A DNA stretch of 64,000 bases, from assembly GCF_021654165.1 (NCBI RefSeq), contig NZ_JAKFZN010000003.1:62001-126000 (forward strand). The letters run 5' to 3'. This DNA is from Nereida sp. MMG025. Its GTDB lineage: Bacteria > Pseudomonadota > Alphaproteobacteria > Rhodobacterales > Rhodobacteraceae. The notes beneath the pieces are model-generated. The model was given only the letters and a program-made list of their open reading frames with translations. It did no database searches and was not told the DNA's origin. The translations under genes were made by a program, and so were the position numbers. Of the stretch, positions 38,196 through 46,035 are shown piece after piece (the first letter of the stretch is position 1; every line of letters begins with the position of its first letter).

Positions 38196-38899
38196 TATGC
38201 AGTTTCCTTTTGACGGACGGTGCGTTGTTCGATGCGTTTTTCGTGTTCGCCCTGGATAAGGCGATGCACATAGATGCCGGCCAGGTGGATCATGTCGGGA
38301 TCAAGGCTGCCAGTGGGGACAATCTCTTCGACCTCAACCACGCAGATCTTGCCGCACATCGCTGCGGGCGGGTTGAAGTTGCGGGCGGTTTTGCGAAACA
38401 CCAGATTGCCTGTTTCATCGGCTTTCCACGCCTTTACGATGGAGAGGTCAGCAAAGATGCCTTCTTCCATGATGTAGGTTTCGCCGTTGAAATCCTTATG
38501 CTCTTTGCCTTCAGCGATCACAGTGCCGACACCTGTTTTGGTGTAAAAGCCGGGGATGCCGCAGCCGCCAGCGCGCATGCGTTCGGCCAGCGTGCCTTGG
38601 GGGTTGAATTCGATCTCCAGCTCGCCCGACAGATACTGGCGCATAAACTCGTCATTTTCGCCCACATAGGACGACATCATCTTTTTGATCTGATGGGTGT
38701 CGAGCAATTTGCCCAGACCGAACCCGTCCACGCCGCAGTTGTTGGAGGCAATGGTCAAGCCTTTGATGCCGCTTTCAACAATCGCGTCGATCAGGAGTTC
38801 GGGGATGCCACAAAGGCCAAAGCCCCCTGCGGCGATCAGCATGTCATCTTTTAGCAACCCATCGAGCGCGGATTTCGCGTCGGGATATATTTTCTTCAT
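38195..38899 (-). CDS. 3-oxoacid CoA-transferase subunit A
   Basis: The alpha subunit, 234 residues. The CoA-binding glycine signature [12 protein letters not shown] lies at residues 21-32, followed by [16 protein letters not shown] and GAGVGT-like segments ([20 protein letters not shown]). It forms a heterodimer or heterotetramer with subunit B encoded by the overlapping next gene. Three-oxoacid transferases of this type serve ketone body and polyhydroxybutyrate-derived acetoacetate use. Confidence 0.93.
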   Translation of the reverse strand: MKKIYPDAKSALDGLLKDDMLIAAGGFGLCGIPELLIDAIVESGIKGLTIASNNCGVDGFGLGKLLDTHQIKKMMSSYVGENDEFMRQYLSGELEIEFNPQGTLAERMRAGGCGIPGFYTKTGVGTVIAEGKEHKDFNGETYIMEEGIFADLSIVKAWKADETGNLVFRKTARNFNPPAAMCGKICVVEVEEIVPTGSLDPDMIHLAGIYVHRLIQGEHEKRIEQRTVRQKETA

Positions 38900-39095
38900 G
38901 TGGACTGGCCCTCGTTTAGCTCCCCAAATCTGGGGCGATTAGGGGGGAACGGGGGGCAGAAGTCAAATAGGTTGCTGCGCTGCGGCGCAGGTATTCAGGG
39001 GCGTGAATGCGTTTGGCGGGCCGCGCCGATCTGATATGTGGAACGTCAGATGACTTTGGCTTTCGGTGTTTTGAGTTAGCCTGTTCCCCAACTGA

Positions 39096-39545
39096 GGAGG
39101 CACACGACGAAGAGAAGCCCTTTTAAGCGAAGAACAGTTTCTTGGGATATGGAAAGAGCATCACGCCGGTGCGACCGCATTTGATCTGTGCCGCAAGCAT
39201 GGTGTCAGCGATGCGACCTTCTACAAACGGCGGTCTAAGTATGGCGGTATGGAGGCTACTGATGCCAGGAAACCGAAGGCGCTTGAAGCCGAAAAAACCA
39301 AACTGAAGAAGCCATTAGCTGAGCAGATGATGGATGTACCGACGCTGAGAGAAATGCTGAGAAAAACTTTTGAGGCTCGGATTGCCACGCAGCTCTGCGG
39401 CTCGAGCCTTGAAAGAGAAGTGATACCCCCGGAAGCGAGCCCGCGCCCTGGCCGGGATTGATCCACGCGTTTACTACCGCACATATGATGATGTCACAGG
39501 GGGAAACGGTGGACTGAATGAAGGCTTACGAGGCAAGTTCGACCT
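39096..39545 (+). pseudogene. Remnant of an IS3-family transposase (orfA and start of orfB)
   Basis: The frame from 39096 reads SEEQFLGIWKEHHAGATAFD, LCRKHGVSDATFYKRRSKYGG and then LAEQMMDVPTLREML, the IS3-family OrfA helix-turn-helix and leucine-zipper region. The expected start (MKRS...) reads ACG at 39107 and is joined by a frameshift near 39122-39130. After a further frame change, RARALAGIDPRVYYR near 39435-39480 is the beginning of OrfB. The rest of OrfB is missing. GAGGAGG upstream marks the old ribosome site. It is dead and marks the left border of the decaying island. Confidence 0.8.
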
Positions 39546-39597
39546 CAAAAGTCCAAAATTGACCAACTCGTCTGATCAATGCGACAGTCCCAAATGC

Positions 39598-40042
39598 CTA
39601 GATTGGAATGAATATCAACTGGTCGGCTGCCAGAGTGAAAACGCTGCGCAGCGCAGAAGTGCGCTTCCCTTGAATAGCATCCAAATCGCCTTGAAAAAGC
39701 GGCAGCAACAAATCGAAATCTGTATAAGGCAATACAATCGTTGGTCTTAACCGGTCCCGAAGCATTTCGATGCCCCAGGACCAAAGCGCCGAGTCAGGTT
39801 CAGGTCCGACAAAGCGCGCCTTGCAGACCCCTCGGTCGTAATTCCCGCAGGCATCTATGTAAGATATGACAAAACCGTTCGTTGGATGCGAGCCCCGGCA
39901 TTGCACACCAGCGGTGTCTCTGTGCCATAACGCGCGTTGTAGCGTTCAATGTTATTCTCAATCGCGCGCGCTGGCATTTGGCTTTGACGCACATGAGACC
40001 GACCGCAAGCAATGTCGCGACCATCCAGATTTTCCGGCGCAT
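39598..40042 (-). pseudogene. Frameshifted gene for a small secreted protein
   Basis: Three overlapping minus-strand frames read as consecutive pieces of one protein. ATG 40042 gives a signal peptide (MRRKIWMVATLLAVGLMCVKA); a second frame continues NNIERYNARYGTETPLVCNAG; a third (39598-39906) continues SHPTNGFVISYIDACGNYDRGVCKARFVGPEPDSALW to the end. Two single-base shifts would join them. I do not recognise the family. It resembles the short secreted orphans common in effector islands. Confidence 0.5.
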
Positions 40043-40242
40043 AGCGCGATTGCTAGCGCTGGGGCATTCGGCGCATGGGCATTGGATATCCACAACGACC
40101 CGTCCTGAGCGATGATAATTTGCTTGATACTGACGGCCTGATCCGCCTGCACTGGACCCCAGTCATTTGGGTGTGACACGCATAAATCCTGCCGTTCTTT
40201 GGCATCCGGATTGATCAACAAAAAAGTTTGCACCTGATCCAT
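39958..40242 (-). CDS. Unrecognised small ORF, possibly a gene fragment
   Basis: A 94-codon frame beginning MDQVQTFLLINPDAKERQDLCVSH and containing SIKQIIIAQDGSLWISNAHAPNAPALAIALC. The N-terminal two thirds read like protein; the last 30 residues overlap the signal peptide of the next pseudogene and look like noise, so the true end may be lost. No family recognised and no ribosome site stands out. Confidence 0.3.
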   Translation of the reverse strand: MDQVQTFLLINPDAKERQDLCVSHPNDWGPVQADQAVSIKQIIIAQDGSLWISNAHAPNAPALAIALCAGKSGWSRHCLRSVSCASKPNASARD

Positions 40243-40386
40243 GACTTAGGGTGCATTCGTGCCAGCGTCATGATTGCATTCCTTATCACTGACTTGGCTG
40301 ATCCCTGACAACACTGCCCCTGCGGCGGGTTTCTTCGATATCAAATCCTCGCCTTGTTTCGTTGTGATCGTATATTGAACGTCAAT

Positions 40387-41013
40387 TTAGCCGATGAAGG
40401 CCCTGGCGTCACCAGAAGCGCTCCAGAAATCCGCAAGATGGCGTTCGTCAGCGTCCAGACCGTTTTGTGTCTCGAGGAGCGGCAGCAAAAATGCCGCCGC
40501 TTGCGCGGGCATTTTCGAGAGCGTTTGCACTGGAATGTCAAATGTAAGCGGCGCACCCTTGCGGGCCGACTGGGTGATGCAAAGTGGCAGCGTGCGATGC
40601 TGACACATCACCATGATTTTGCTTAGACTGTTTGTCTTGGGCAACAGGGAAGAGTTAATTAAATGTGCAGGCCGCTCAAACCCCTCGGTGCGCTTAATCG
40701 GAAATCCCGACGCTCCCCAGCTTGCCCAAACCTGCTCTAGCGTGCCGTTCTTGCACCAAGAAACTGCAATTGCCCCATAGGCCGTCCACCCTGCTGCGGC
40801 ACACAGATTAATCCAGGACTCAGCTTCGATATCCTTCATATCCTGCAACAAAGATAAGGACGTTCTGTCAAGGTTGGAGCGCTCGTATTCCAGATCATCC
40901 GATTGCCAAAGGTCTGACCAGCCACGCGCCAAGCGGTGCAGCTTTACCCAGATTTCCGGCAGGGTTGCACCATTGGCTTTCAGCGCACCTTTGTTTGGAT
41001 CAACATCACTCAT
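40387..41013 (-). CDS. Unrecognised protein of the vgrG island
   Basis: A 208-residue reading frame starting at ATG 41013, whose ATGA overlaps the stop of the preceding gene (41010), so the two are translationally coupled. It contains TLPEIWVKLHRLARGWSDLWQSDDLEYERSNL, a Trp-rich middle (AAGWTAYGAIAVSWCKNGTLEQVWASWGASGFP) and an Ala-rich C-terminus. No signal peptide or clear membrane segment. The family is unknown; similar acidic, Trp-rich proteins often sit beside VgrG as effectors or immunity proteins, but nothing here proves it. Confidence 0.55.
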   Translation of the reverse strand: MSDVDPNKGALKANGATLPEIWVKLHRLARGWSDLWQSDDLEYERSNLDRTSLSLLQDMKDIEAESWINLCAAAGWTAYGAIAVSWCKNGTLEQVWASWGASGFPIKRTEGFERPAHLINSSLLPKTNSLSKIMVMCQHRTLPLCITQSARKGAPLTFDIPVQTLSKMPAQAAAFLLPLLETQNGLDADERHLADFWSASGDARAFIG

Positions 41014-41339
41014 GGGCGGTCCCAATCTGGTAGATATTCCGGTCCCGGACTTGTGAAGGGATCTCCCCAGTCATTCCAGTTCTGACCACTTGGTCGTTCC
41101 CCCCCGAACGGATTGAACCGGGGGATTGGCAACCGGTCATCGAAATCAAAACCGAGAAAGTTTGATTCCGTTGCCTCACGCCCGGTGTGATGTTTGTTCC
41201 ATTCCGTCAAACTGAATTCCGTGCGGTATGTATCGCTGATCCAGCCATCCACATCGATCAGCAGATCACGGGCCTCTGGCATGAAATCAACACAGCGCGT
41301 CGCCCGGACGGGGCCGACAAAATTACCATCTGCGTTCAC
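41010..41339 (-). CDS. Unrecognised protein, probably the C-terminal part of a broken gene
   Basis: A 109-codon frame opening with GTG right after the TGA of the previous frame. It reads NADGNFVGPVRATRCVDFMPEARDLLIDVDGWISD, then a Pro/Gly/Asn-rich tail (RFNPFGGERPSGQNWNDWGD). The sequence before the TGA ends GTVVTV, so a single TGA-to-sense change would fuse it with the upstream fragment. I take it as the end of a larger, interrupted gene. Confidence 0.4.
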   Translation of the reverse strand: MNADGNFVGPVRATRCVDFMPEARDLLIDVDGWISDTYRTEFSLTEWNKHHTGREATESNFLGFDFDDRLPIPRFNPFGGERPSGQNWNDWGDPFTSPGPEYLPDWDRP

Positions 41340-41522
41340 TCACACGGTGACGACAGTGCCGCCCAAAAGGTGTTGGGCGTTATAGGCTAGCTGGCCTGCG
41401 GCGTAGCCCATCCTGTGGTGGGTATTAAGCATGAGCGCCGTATTATTTGAATCAACAACAAACACTTCGGAATTAGGGAAGCCGTCAGCCCGCAGCGTAG
41501 ATGTGAACCTGACAGTTTGCAC
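41340..41522 (-). pseudogene. Middle fragment of the same broken gene
   Basis: Sixty codons reading QTVRFTSTLRADGFPNSEVFVV and LMLNTHHRMGYAAGQLAYNAQHLLGGTVVTV before a TGA at 41340-41342. The content is beta-rich and protein-like, in line with the flanking fragments. A GGAGG lies directly against the GTG, too close to be a working ribosome site. Confidence 0.4.
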
Positions 41523-41539
41523 CTCCGGGTACGATCAAT

Positions 41540-41893
41540 TTAAAACACCACCGTGCCGCTCAAATCGAGCCACGGGACGATGATATCGTTTACCGAAGGC
41601 CAAGCCGTAAAGGCGTGATTGATCCCGCGAAAATGCCATTGAAAATTGCCCGTCTGCATCCCTTCGGGGTTATAGGGGCTGGCGTTCAGAACACCGTTTT
41701 CCTCTGGCGGCGTGCGTTCATCTTCATAATTCTGTTCAACGCCCCAAGGTGCTGTGCTGGGATCGGATATCGGTCGCGCGTTCGTAGTGGTGCCTGTCAT
41801 GAAATCCAGCGTCCATTCGGCCCGAATGCGGGACGTGACATCCAGTTTGGTCTCAAAACCTCGGCTGTCACCTTTGAAGTACATCCCGCCCAT
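41540..41893 (-). pseudogene. Upstream fragment of the same broken gene
   Basis: A 117-codon frame from ATG 41893 (GGMYFKGDSRGFETKLDVTSRIRAEWTLDFMTG, then GNFQWHFRGINHAFTAWPSVNDIIVPWLDLSGTVVF). The frame stays open upstream of the ATG and reads HFGPLFVYLKDIGRISEH, VHARAFHPDGRFGMG, overlapping the end of the next upstream ORF. This suggests that the N-terminus was joined to that ORF or lost by a frameshift. Family not recognised. Confidence 0.4.
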
Positions 41894-41943
41894 ACCAAAT
41901 CGGCCATCTGGATGAAACGCGCGGGCGTGTACTGTATGTTCGC

Positions 41944-42597
41944 TTATTCTCCCGATGTCCTTGAGATAGACAAATAGAGGGCCGAAATGTCGTTCCCTCC
42001 CAAGGGCGCATCGCTGTCACAATCAGGCCCGATCGTGAAAATATCTGCTTGAACGCCAGTTTCGATACCTGGCAATGACCGCGTGTCACCATTTTCAAGT
42101 GTTTCCACACCGCTATTCAACCGGACCGCTATAACCCCCGTGAGCCGAAACAAGGGGTTGCGCCGAAGCGTTTCGCCATTCGGCAGATGAACAAACCGCA
42201 AATCTGCCCGCGTGTAGGGTGATGGCAGGTTAATCAAAACCGCGTTCGGCATGTCTGGCAGGATATTGTAGCTCAGAAATTCGGGCGGCTCTTCCACGGG
42301 TGCCGAATTCTCCCCCCAAAATACGACAAACTCCCCGCAGTATTTGTCTGGCAAAATGATATGCACCTGCGGCTTATCCACCGCAACATCATGCGCACGC
42401 AGGATCAATTGCCAATACAGCATCGCCACCAAGGCAATTAGCAGCCCGATTATGATAATGTGGCTACCCAGTACCTCAATGCTGCCATCTCGGTTGGCGC
42501 GGATAGTCGAGGCACCGCAGCGGAGTTTTATTTCATTTCCCACCTCGAAATGAAGGTTCTTTCCGACCGACTGATCTGCCCCCCGAGGCTCCCTCAT
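41944..42597 (-). CDS. Chimeric ORF: VgrG-like tail joined to an unknown membrane-anchored protein
   Basis: A 217-codon frame. Residues 1-9 (MREPRGADQ) are encoded by the terminal repeat of the adjacent IS3 element. Residues 10-47 (VGKNLHFEVGNEIKLRCGAS, TIRANRDGSIEVLGSHI) closely resemble the C-terminal repeat region of VgrG, as in the VgrG fragment at 46855. A membrane helix (IIIIGLLIALVAMLYWQLIL) follows, then a soluble domain of about 140 residues (DKYCGEFVVFWGENS, LINLPSPYTRADLRFVHLP). I infer that the IS cut off a vgrG and that the remaining tail now reads into the next gene. Confidence 0.55.
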   Translation of the reverse strand: MREPRGADQSVGKNLHFEVGNEIKLRCGASTIRANRDGSIEVLGSHIIIIGLLIALVAMLYWQLILRAHDVAVDKPQVHIILPDKYCGEFVVFWGENSAPVEEPPEFLSYNILPDMPNAVLINLPSPYTRADLRFVHLPNGETLRRNPLFRLTGVIAVRLNSGVETLENGDTRSLPGIETGVQADIFTIGPDCDSDAPLGGNDISALYLSISRTSGE

Positions 42598-42645
42598 TTA
42601 TAACGAGAGTTTGCGGGATTGGATTACATATTCCTCATCGTTATT

Positions 42646-43380
42646 TTAGGCAAGCGCGTCGTGCGCGGAGTCCTCAAATTGCTCAAGCGCTCGACGCGCT
42701 TCTGCGGGTGTTTGGTTTGCCAGTGATGAGTGCGGTCTGACGTTGTTGTAGTCGTAGCGCCAAAGGGCCAGTTTGCGGCGAGGCTCATCCAAAGTTTCGA
42801 AGATCTCCTCATTCAGCAGCTCGTCTCTCAGGCTCCCATTGAAGCTTTCGATGAAGCCATTCTGCTGCGGTTTGCCCGGATCGATATAATGCCAATCAAT
42901 ATCGTTGTCGCCAGCCCACTTCAGGATCGCACGACTGGTGAATTCTGTGCCGTTATCGCTGACGATACAGGCAGGCTTTCCATAAACGCGCAAAAGCGCA
43001 TCCAGTTCCCGTGCCACCCTTGCACCAGAGATACTGGTGTCAGCCATCAAACACAGGTTCTCACGGCAACAATCATCATACACAGCCAGCATGCGGAACT
43101 TGCGTGATGCGCCGAACGTGTCGGACACAAAGTCGAGTGACCAACGCTTGCCTGGACGCAGCGCCACTGGCATCGGTGTTCGCGATCCACGCGCTCGTTT
43201 GCGGCCCCTTCGTTGCTTCACGCCGAGCCTTTCCTAAGTATAAAACTGATACAGCTTCTTGTGCTTCATGATCATTCCTTTGCGTTCCAACAGCACGCCG
43301 ATACGGCGGTTACCGAAGCGACGCCGCTTGTTGGCAATCGCCTTCATCCCTTCGCGAACTTCTGGATTGTCGGGCAGACC
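42646..43380 (-). pseudogene. IS3-family transposase OrfB (DDE integrase), interrupted
   Basis: The frame reads GLPDNPEVREGMKAIANKRR, RFGNRRIGVLLERKGMIMKHKKLYQFYT, then an in-frame TAG at 43234-43236, then [20 protein letters not shown] and a full integrase core: [61 protein letters not shown] and [21 protein letters not shown] residues appear intact in the downstream part (from GTG 43221). The amber codon and the missing junction with orfA make it inactive. Confidence 0.85.
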
Positions 43381-43381
43381 T

Positions 43382-43543
43382 TCACGCCGAACAGACGTTC
43401 ATGCCGCCATACTTGGCTTTGAACTTGTAAAATGACGCGGGACGGAGGCCATGTCTGCGACACACCTCTGCATTTGGCATCCCAGCCTCTTGTTCTTTAA
43501 TCAACCCGATTATTTGAGCTTCGGTAAATCGGCTCTGTCGCAT
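43382..43543 (-). pseudogene. IS3-family transposase OrfA, truncated
   Basis: From ATG 43543, with AGAAGGAG upstream, the frame gives 53 residues: RQSRFTEAQIIGLIKEQEAG, MPNAEVCRRHGLRPASFYKF, KAKYGGMNV, the helix-turn-helix half of OrfA. It ends at a TGA just where the leucine-zipper half and the frameshift window to orfB should be, so these have been deleted. Confidence 0.8.
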
Positions 43544-43612
43544 TTGTTTGCTCCTTCTAAAGGTTGAGCAAACTCTACATTAAACTGAGGGAAGTTTCGG
43601 GGGGCAGGTCAA

Positions 43613-43783
43613 CAGCACTGTTGGCACGGCGCGATCCACGTTGTAATCGTGCCAGCCAACTGAACGTTTTCCTATTGAGGCCGCTGAAATACCCGTATTT
43701 ATAAAAATGCTACGCCATCTGCAAAGGTTACAGTAGCTCGACCTGACGGAGTAATAGAAAGCGGAAAACTCACAGCCAATGTC
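43613..43783. other. Non-coding stretch between the IS element and the broken membrane gene
   Basis: About 170 bases without a convincing frame on either strand. I see no terminator, repeat or recognisable gene piece. Confidence 0.5.
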
Positions 43784-44218
43784 TTATTCCTCAGCGCCGC
43801 TTTGCGGTTTCGCGTTGACCAGCGCAAAAGCGATAAGCAGTGCCACTACAGGGAATACACCCTTTAGCAGATGTCCCTAAAGGGTAACGCTACCATCTGA
43901 AACTATTCTGATCCCGTAGAGGCCAAGGCCTTCCACACCGCTGTAACGATATTCGGTAACCAAGAACTGAGCGGTAAATAGTACAATAATTCCCGGCCAA
44001 AATGCGCGCCCCGAGGTTATGAATAAGCCCGACACTAATATGACGAATATGTAGCGTGTCATTTCCCCGAGAAAAATCAATGAAATGACCAAGATATCCG
44101 TACCATCGGGTAAACCAGAATAAGCGATTGTTTCCGACACAACACTTCCAAGAAGCAAGACGGCGCAGCAGAATGCCTAGGAAATTAGGAATGGAAGGAC
44201 TGGATGATCTGCAATCAT
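43784..44218 (-). pseudogene. Polytopic membrane protein gene with two in-frame amber codons
   Basis: ATG 44218 overlaps the TGA of the upstream DUF4123 gene (TGATG). The single frame then reads MIADHPVLPFLIS, TAG (44177-44179), AFCCAVLLLGSVVSETIAYS, two or three more hydrophobic helices (DILVISLIFLGEMTRYIFVILVSGLFI, FWPGIIVLFTAQFLV), TAG (43877-43879), and a further helix GVFPVVALLIAFALVNAKP ending SGAEE and TAA. No frameshift is needed. Position after a DUF4123 adaptor suits an immunity or effector membrane protein. Either two nonsense mutations killed it or the shorter pieces are separate ORFs. Confidence 0.55.
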
Positions 44219-45084
44219 CAGTTGATATCCACCTTTTTAGCCTGAAGTTTGATGTGGTTAGTGGCGGACATATCAATTTTGTTCAGCTCCTCCAACAACA
44301 TCTCAAGTTTTCCTGCCATGTCGAGATGGGCCTGTGCCAAAAAGACTTGGACACGTGGTTCCTCATAGAACGCCGGCCCAACTAGGTAACTCAAAATGGC
44401 CCAGTAGTAGATCTCGCTTTCTTCTGACGCCCCTTGGGAGCGCGAGATATCTGCTGCCGCCTTGACCTTTTCAAGTATCTGATCGCGTCTTTCGTTAACT
44501 GTTCGCTCCGGAAAGGCGCTTTTGATGAACATCGCAATTTCCTTATAGAAACCGTGTTCTACGCAGGTTGTCATGGCCTTGTATTGCGGGTGAGCAATGG
44601 GACGAAAGGGATAGCCTGCCTGATAGGTCTGGTCCGCAACATTTGGCGCAACATCTTCCCAGGCATCGTTTTCGCCAAATGCGCCTTCGATCCCGCGCTT
44701 CAGTTTATCCTGTTCCATTCTAAACAACGTCCAGCCCGGCGATAGGTCCGATGGCGCAGCAATTGTATCAATCCCGTCCATAAAATCTGCCCACAGTTCC
44801 ACAAATCCACTGGCAAAAAAACAGCTCAGAGTGCGGCCGTCATAGAACCGAAAAAACGCGGGTTCCGCGTGATCGGGGACCATAACAGTCTGAAACCGCT
44901 TAAGCCGCGAGCGCATACGTTCAAGCGCATACTCTGAATAGATCACGACTCCCAATCGACGAACAAATCCGTCATCTAGCCAAGGCCGCAAAAGCTCTGG
45001 TCTTTGGGTAATGTCGATGACGAGAGGGGATCTGGCGTGCGCCTCATCGCGTGGCAGGTTCGGTTGGCCAAAACGGGGCTCCCA
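44218..45084 (-). pseudogene. DUF4123-type effector adaptor, N-terminus replaced at an IS fragment
   Basis: The frame is open from 45084 and reads WEPRFGQPNLPRDEAHARSP, LVIDITQRPELLRPWLDDGF, VRRLGVVIYSEYALERMRSR and FFRFYDGRTLSCFF, the pattern of DUF4123 proteins, chaperones that load effectors onto VgrG. An Ala/Glu-rich C-terminal half follows. The usual N-terminal 80 or so residues are absent: at 45084 the sequence switches to a transposase fragment. A TTG at 44991 could start a shorter product. The last residues (IKLQAKKVDIN) resemble a VgrG tail, possibly by chance. Confidence 0.6.
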
Positions 45085-45236
45085 CCCGTGTGGCTGTAAA
45101 GCGCGGCCAGTTCACCGCGAAGGGCTGAAAAGTCCACAAACCGATCGACGTGGCGCAGCAAATGATCCTCAGGAACGTAATCTTCCAGCCGAAGCCGATA
45201 GAAAAGCTGTTCTTGGTGTTTGACTTGGCCCATCAT
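45084..45236 (-). pseudogene. IS1182-like transposase N-terminal fragment
   Basis: Fifty-one codons from ATG 45236: MMGQVKHQEQLFYRLRLEDY, VPEDHLLRHVDRFVDFSALR, GELAALYSHTG. This is the conserved N-terminus of IS1182-type (DUF772) transposases. The reading breaks off exactly where the DUF4123 frame begins, so the rest of the transposase was lost in the same deletion that removed the DUF4123 N-terminus. Confidence 0.75.
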
Positions 45237-45390
45237 CGCACTGTCCCCCCCCGCATCAATATATCAATTGAATCAGGTGGATAGCTGCCAATCAAGCACA
45301 TTCAATGACAAGAAATCAACATCTGATGACCCGAGTTTTTCACCGATATCGGGCGTTTTAAGGCATGCCGCTATATTGCCGAACTGAGGT

Positions 45391-45690
45391 TCAATCTCCG
45401 ATGAAAACTGTGCCGGACCCGGCATCAGCGTTGCCGCCGCACGAGATTGGGTCACCTATTCTGCCCGCCGGCTTGCCATTTATGAAAACACTTCCCGAGC
45501 CTCCTGACAGGCTTCGCGCATGAGCAGGGGCGGGGCAAGTCCCACATCCATGCGGGGCGTAGGCATCACCTTGTCGTACAGCTGGAATCCCGTCGATGTC
45601 CACATCCGGCGAGGCCGCAATCGATGCTGTTGGCGGAAAGTGGCAGGCATGGCCTGAACCAATGTCTCCGAGGCGAGTCGCTTTGGGCAT
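45391..45690 (-). CDS. PAAR-domain protein (VgrG spike tip)
   Basis: A 99-residue protein from ATG 45690, MPKATRLGDIGSGHACHFPP, with PAAR repeats (VDIDGIPAVRQGDAYAPHGC, SVFINGKPAGRIGDPISCGG) and His/Cys residues (His13, Cys15, His36, Cys38, Cys88) in positions suited to the zinc site that tips the cone. PAAR proteins cap VgrG trimers and carry effectors in type VI secretion. It lacks any toxic extension. The N-terminal shift to 45690 removes an unlikely 12-residue leader. Confidence 0.85.
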   Translation of the reverse strand: MPKATRLGDIGSGHACHFPPTASIAASPDVDIDGIPAVRQGDAYAPHGCGTCPAPAHARSLSGGSGSVFINGKPAGRIGDPISCGGNADAGSGTVFIGD

Positions 45691-45765
45691 TTGAACTCCT
45701 CTTTTGAATAAGCTCCCTATGGTCATTAAATTCGTTGCCGCCCCCGAACCTTCTACAATGCAGGT

Positions 45766-46035
45766 TCACTCTATTTCGATATGAGTGCCTTTAGACTCGT
45801 CATTCTGACTATGATCTGTGACCCATAGAAAATCAGAGCCTTTCTCACTGCCTATGCGATAGAGCCGACGCCAATGGATACCGCCTATCAGACACCATCC
45901 ACCTAGGGCAATTGCGATGAATATTCCTAGGCTTCCCTCAATCACGCTAGCAAGAACAAGCGTGACGACACCGCCCGAAACATAGGTATTTATCCAGAGG
46001 AACTTAAACAGCAAGACAGGGAACCTATTATTCAT
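45766..46035 (-). CDS. Small two-helix membrane protein, candidate immunity protein
   Basis: An 89-residue protein with two hydrophobic helices back to back (INTYVSGGVVTLVLASVIEG, LGIFIAIALGGWCLIGGI) and a polar, charged C-terminal tail (SQNDESKGTHIEIE). Its start overlaps the end of the 46028-46855 gene by eight bases, so the two are translated together. Small polytopic membrane proteins downstream of membrane-active effectors are typical immunity proteins; that assignment is inference. Confidence 0.6.
   Translation of the reverse strand: MNNRFPVLLFKFLWINTYVSGGVVTLVLASVIEGSLGIFIAIALGGWCLIGGIHWRRLYRIGSEKGSDFLWVTDHSQNDESKGTHIEIE

Larger units (their letters stand above)
42572..43612 (-). mobile_element. 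IS3-family insertion sequence with terminal inverted repeats, degenerate
   Basis: The two ends are imperfect inverted repeats of about 44 bases: the end at 42572 begins TGATCTGCCCCCCGA and the end at 43612 (minus strand) begins TGACCTGCCCCCCGA, sharing further blocks CCCTCA and AGAGTTTGC. Between them lie a shortened orfA and a stop-interrupted orfB. At about 1.04 kb it is shorter than intact relatives because the orfA-orfB junction is missing. I see no target-site duplication (flanks CCGAC and ACAGC), which suggests deletion or rearrangement at one end. Confidence 0.85.

Noticed and set aside
44218-44260. C-terminus of the DUF4123 ORF as a second VgrG tail fusion
   Set aside because: Only about ten residues (IKLQAKKVDIN) resemble the VgrG ending; that is too short to exclude chance, so it is noted in the feature but not claimed.
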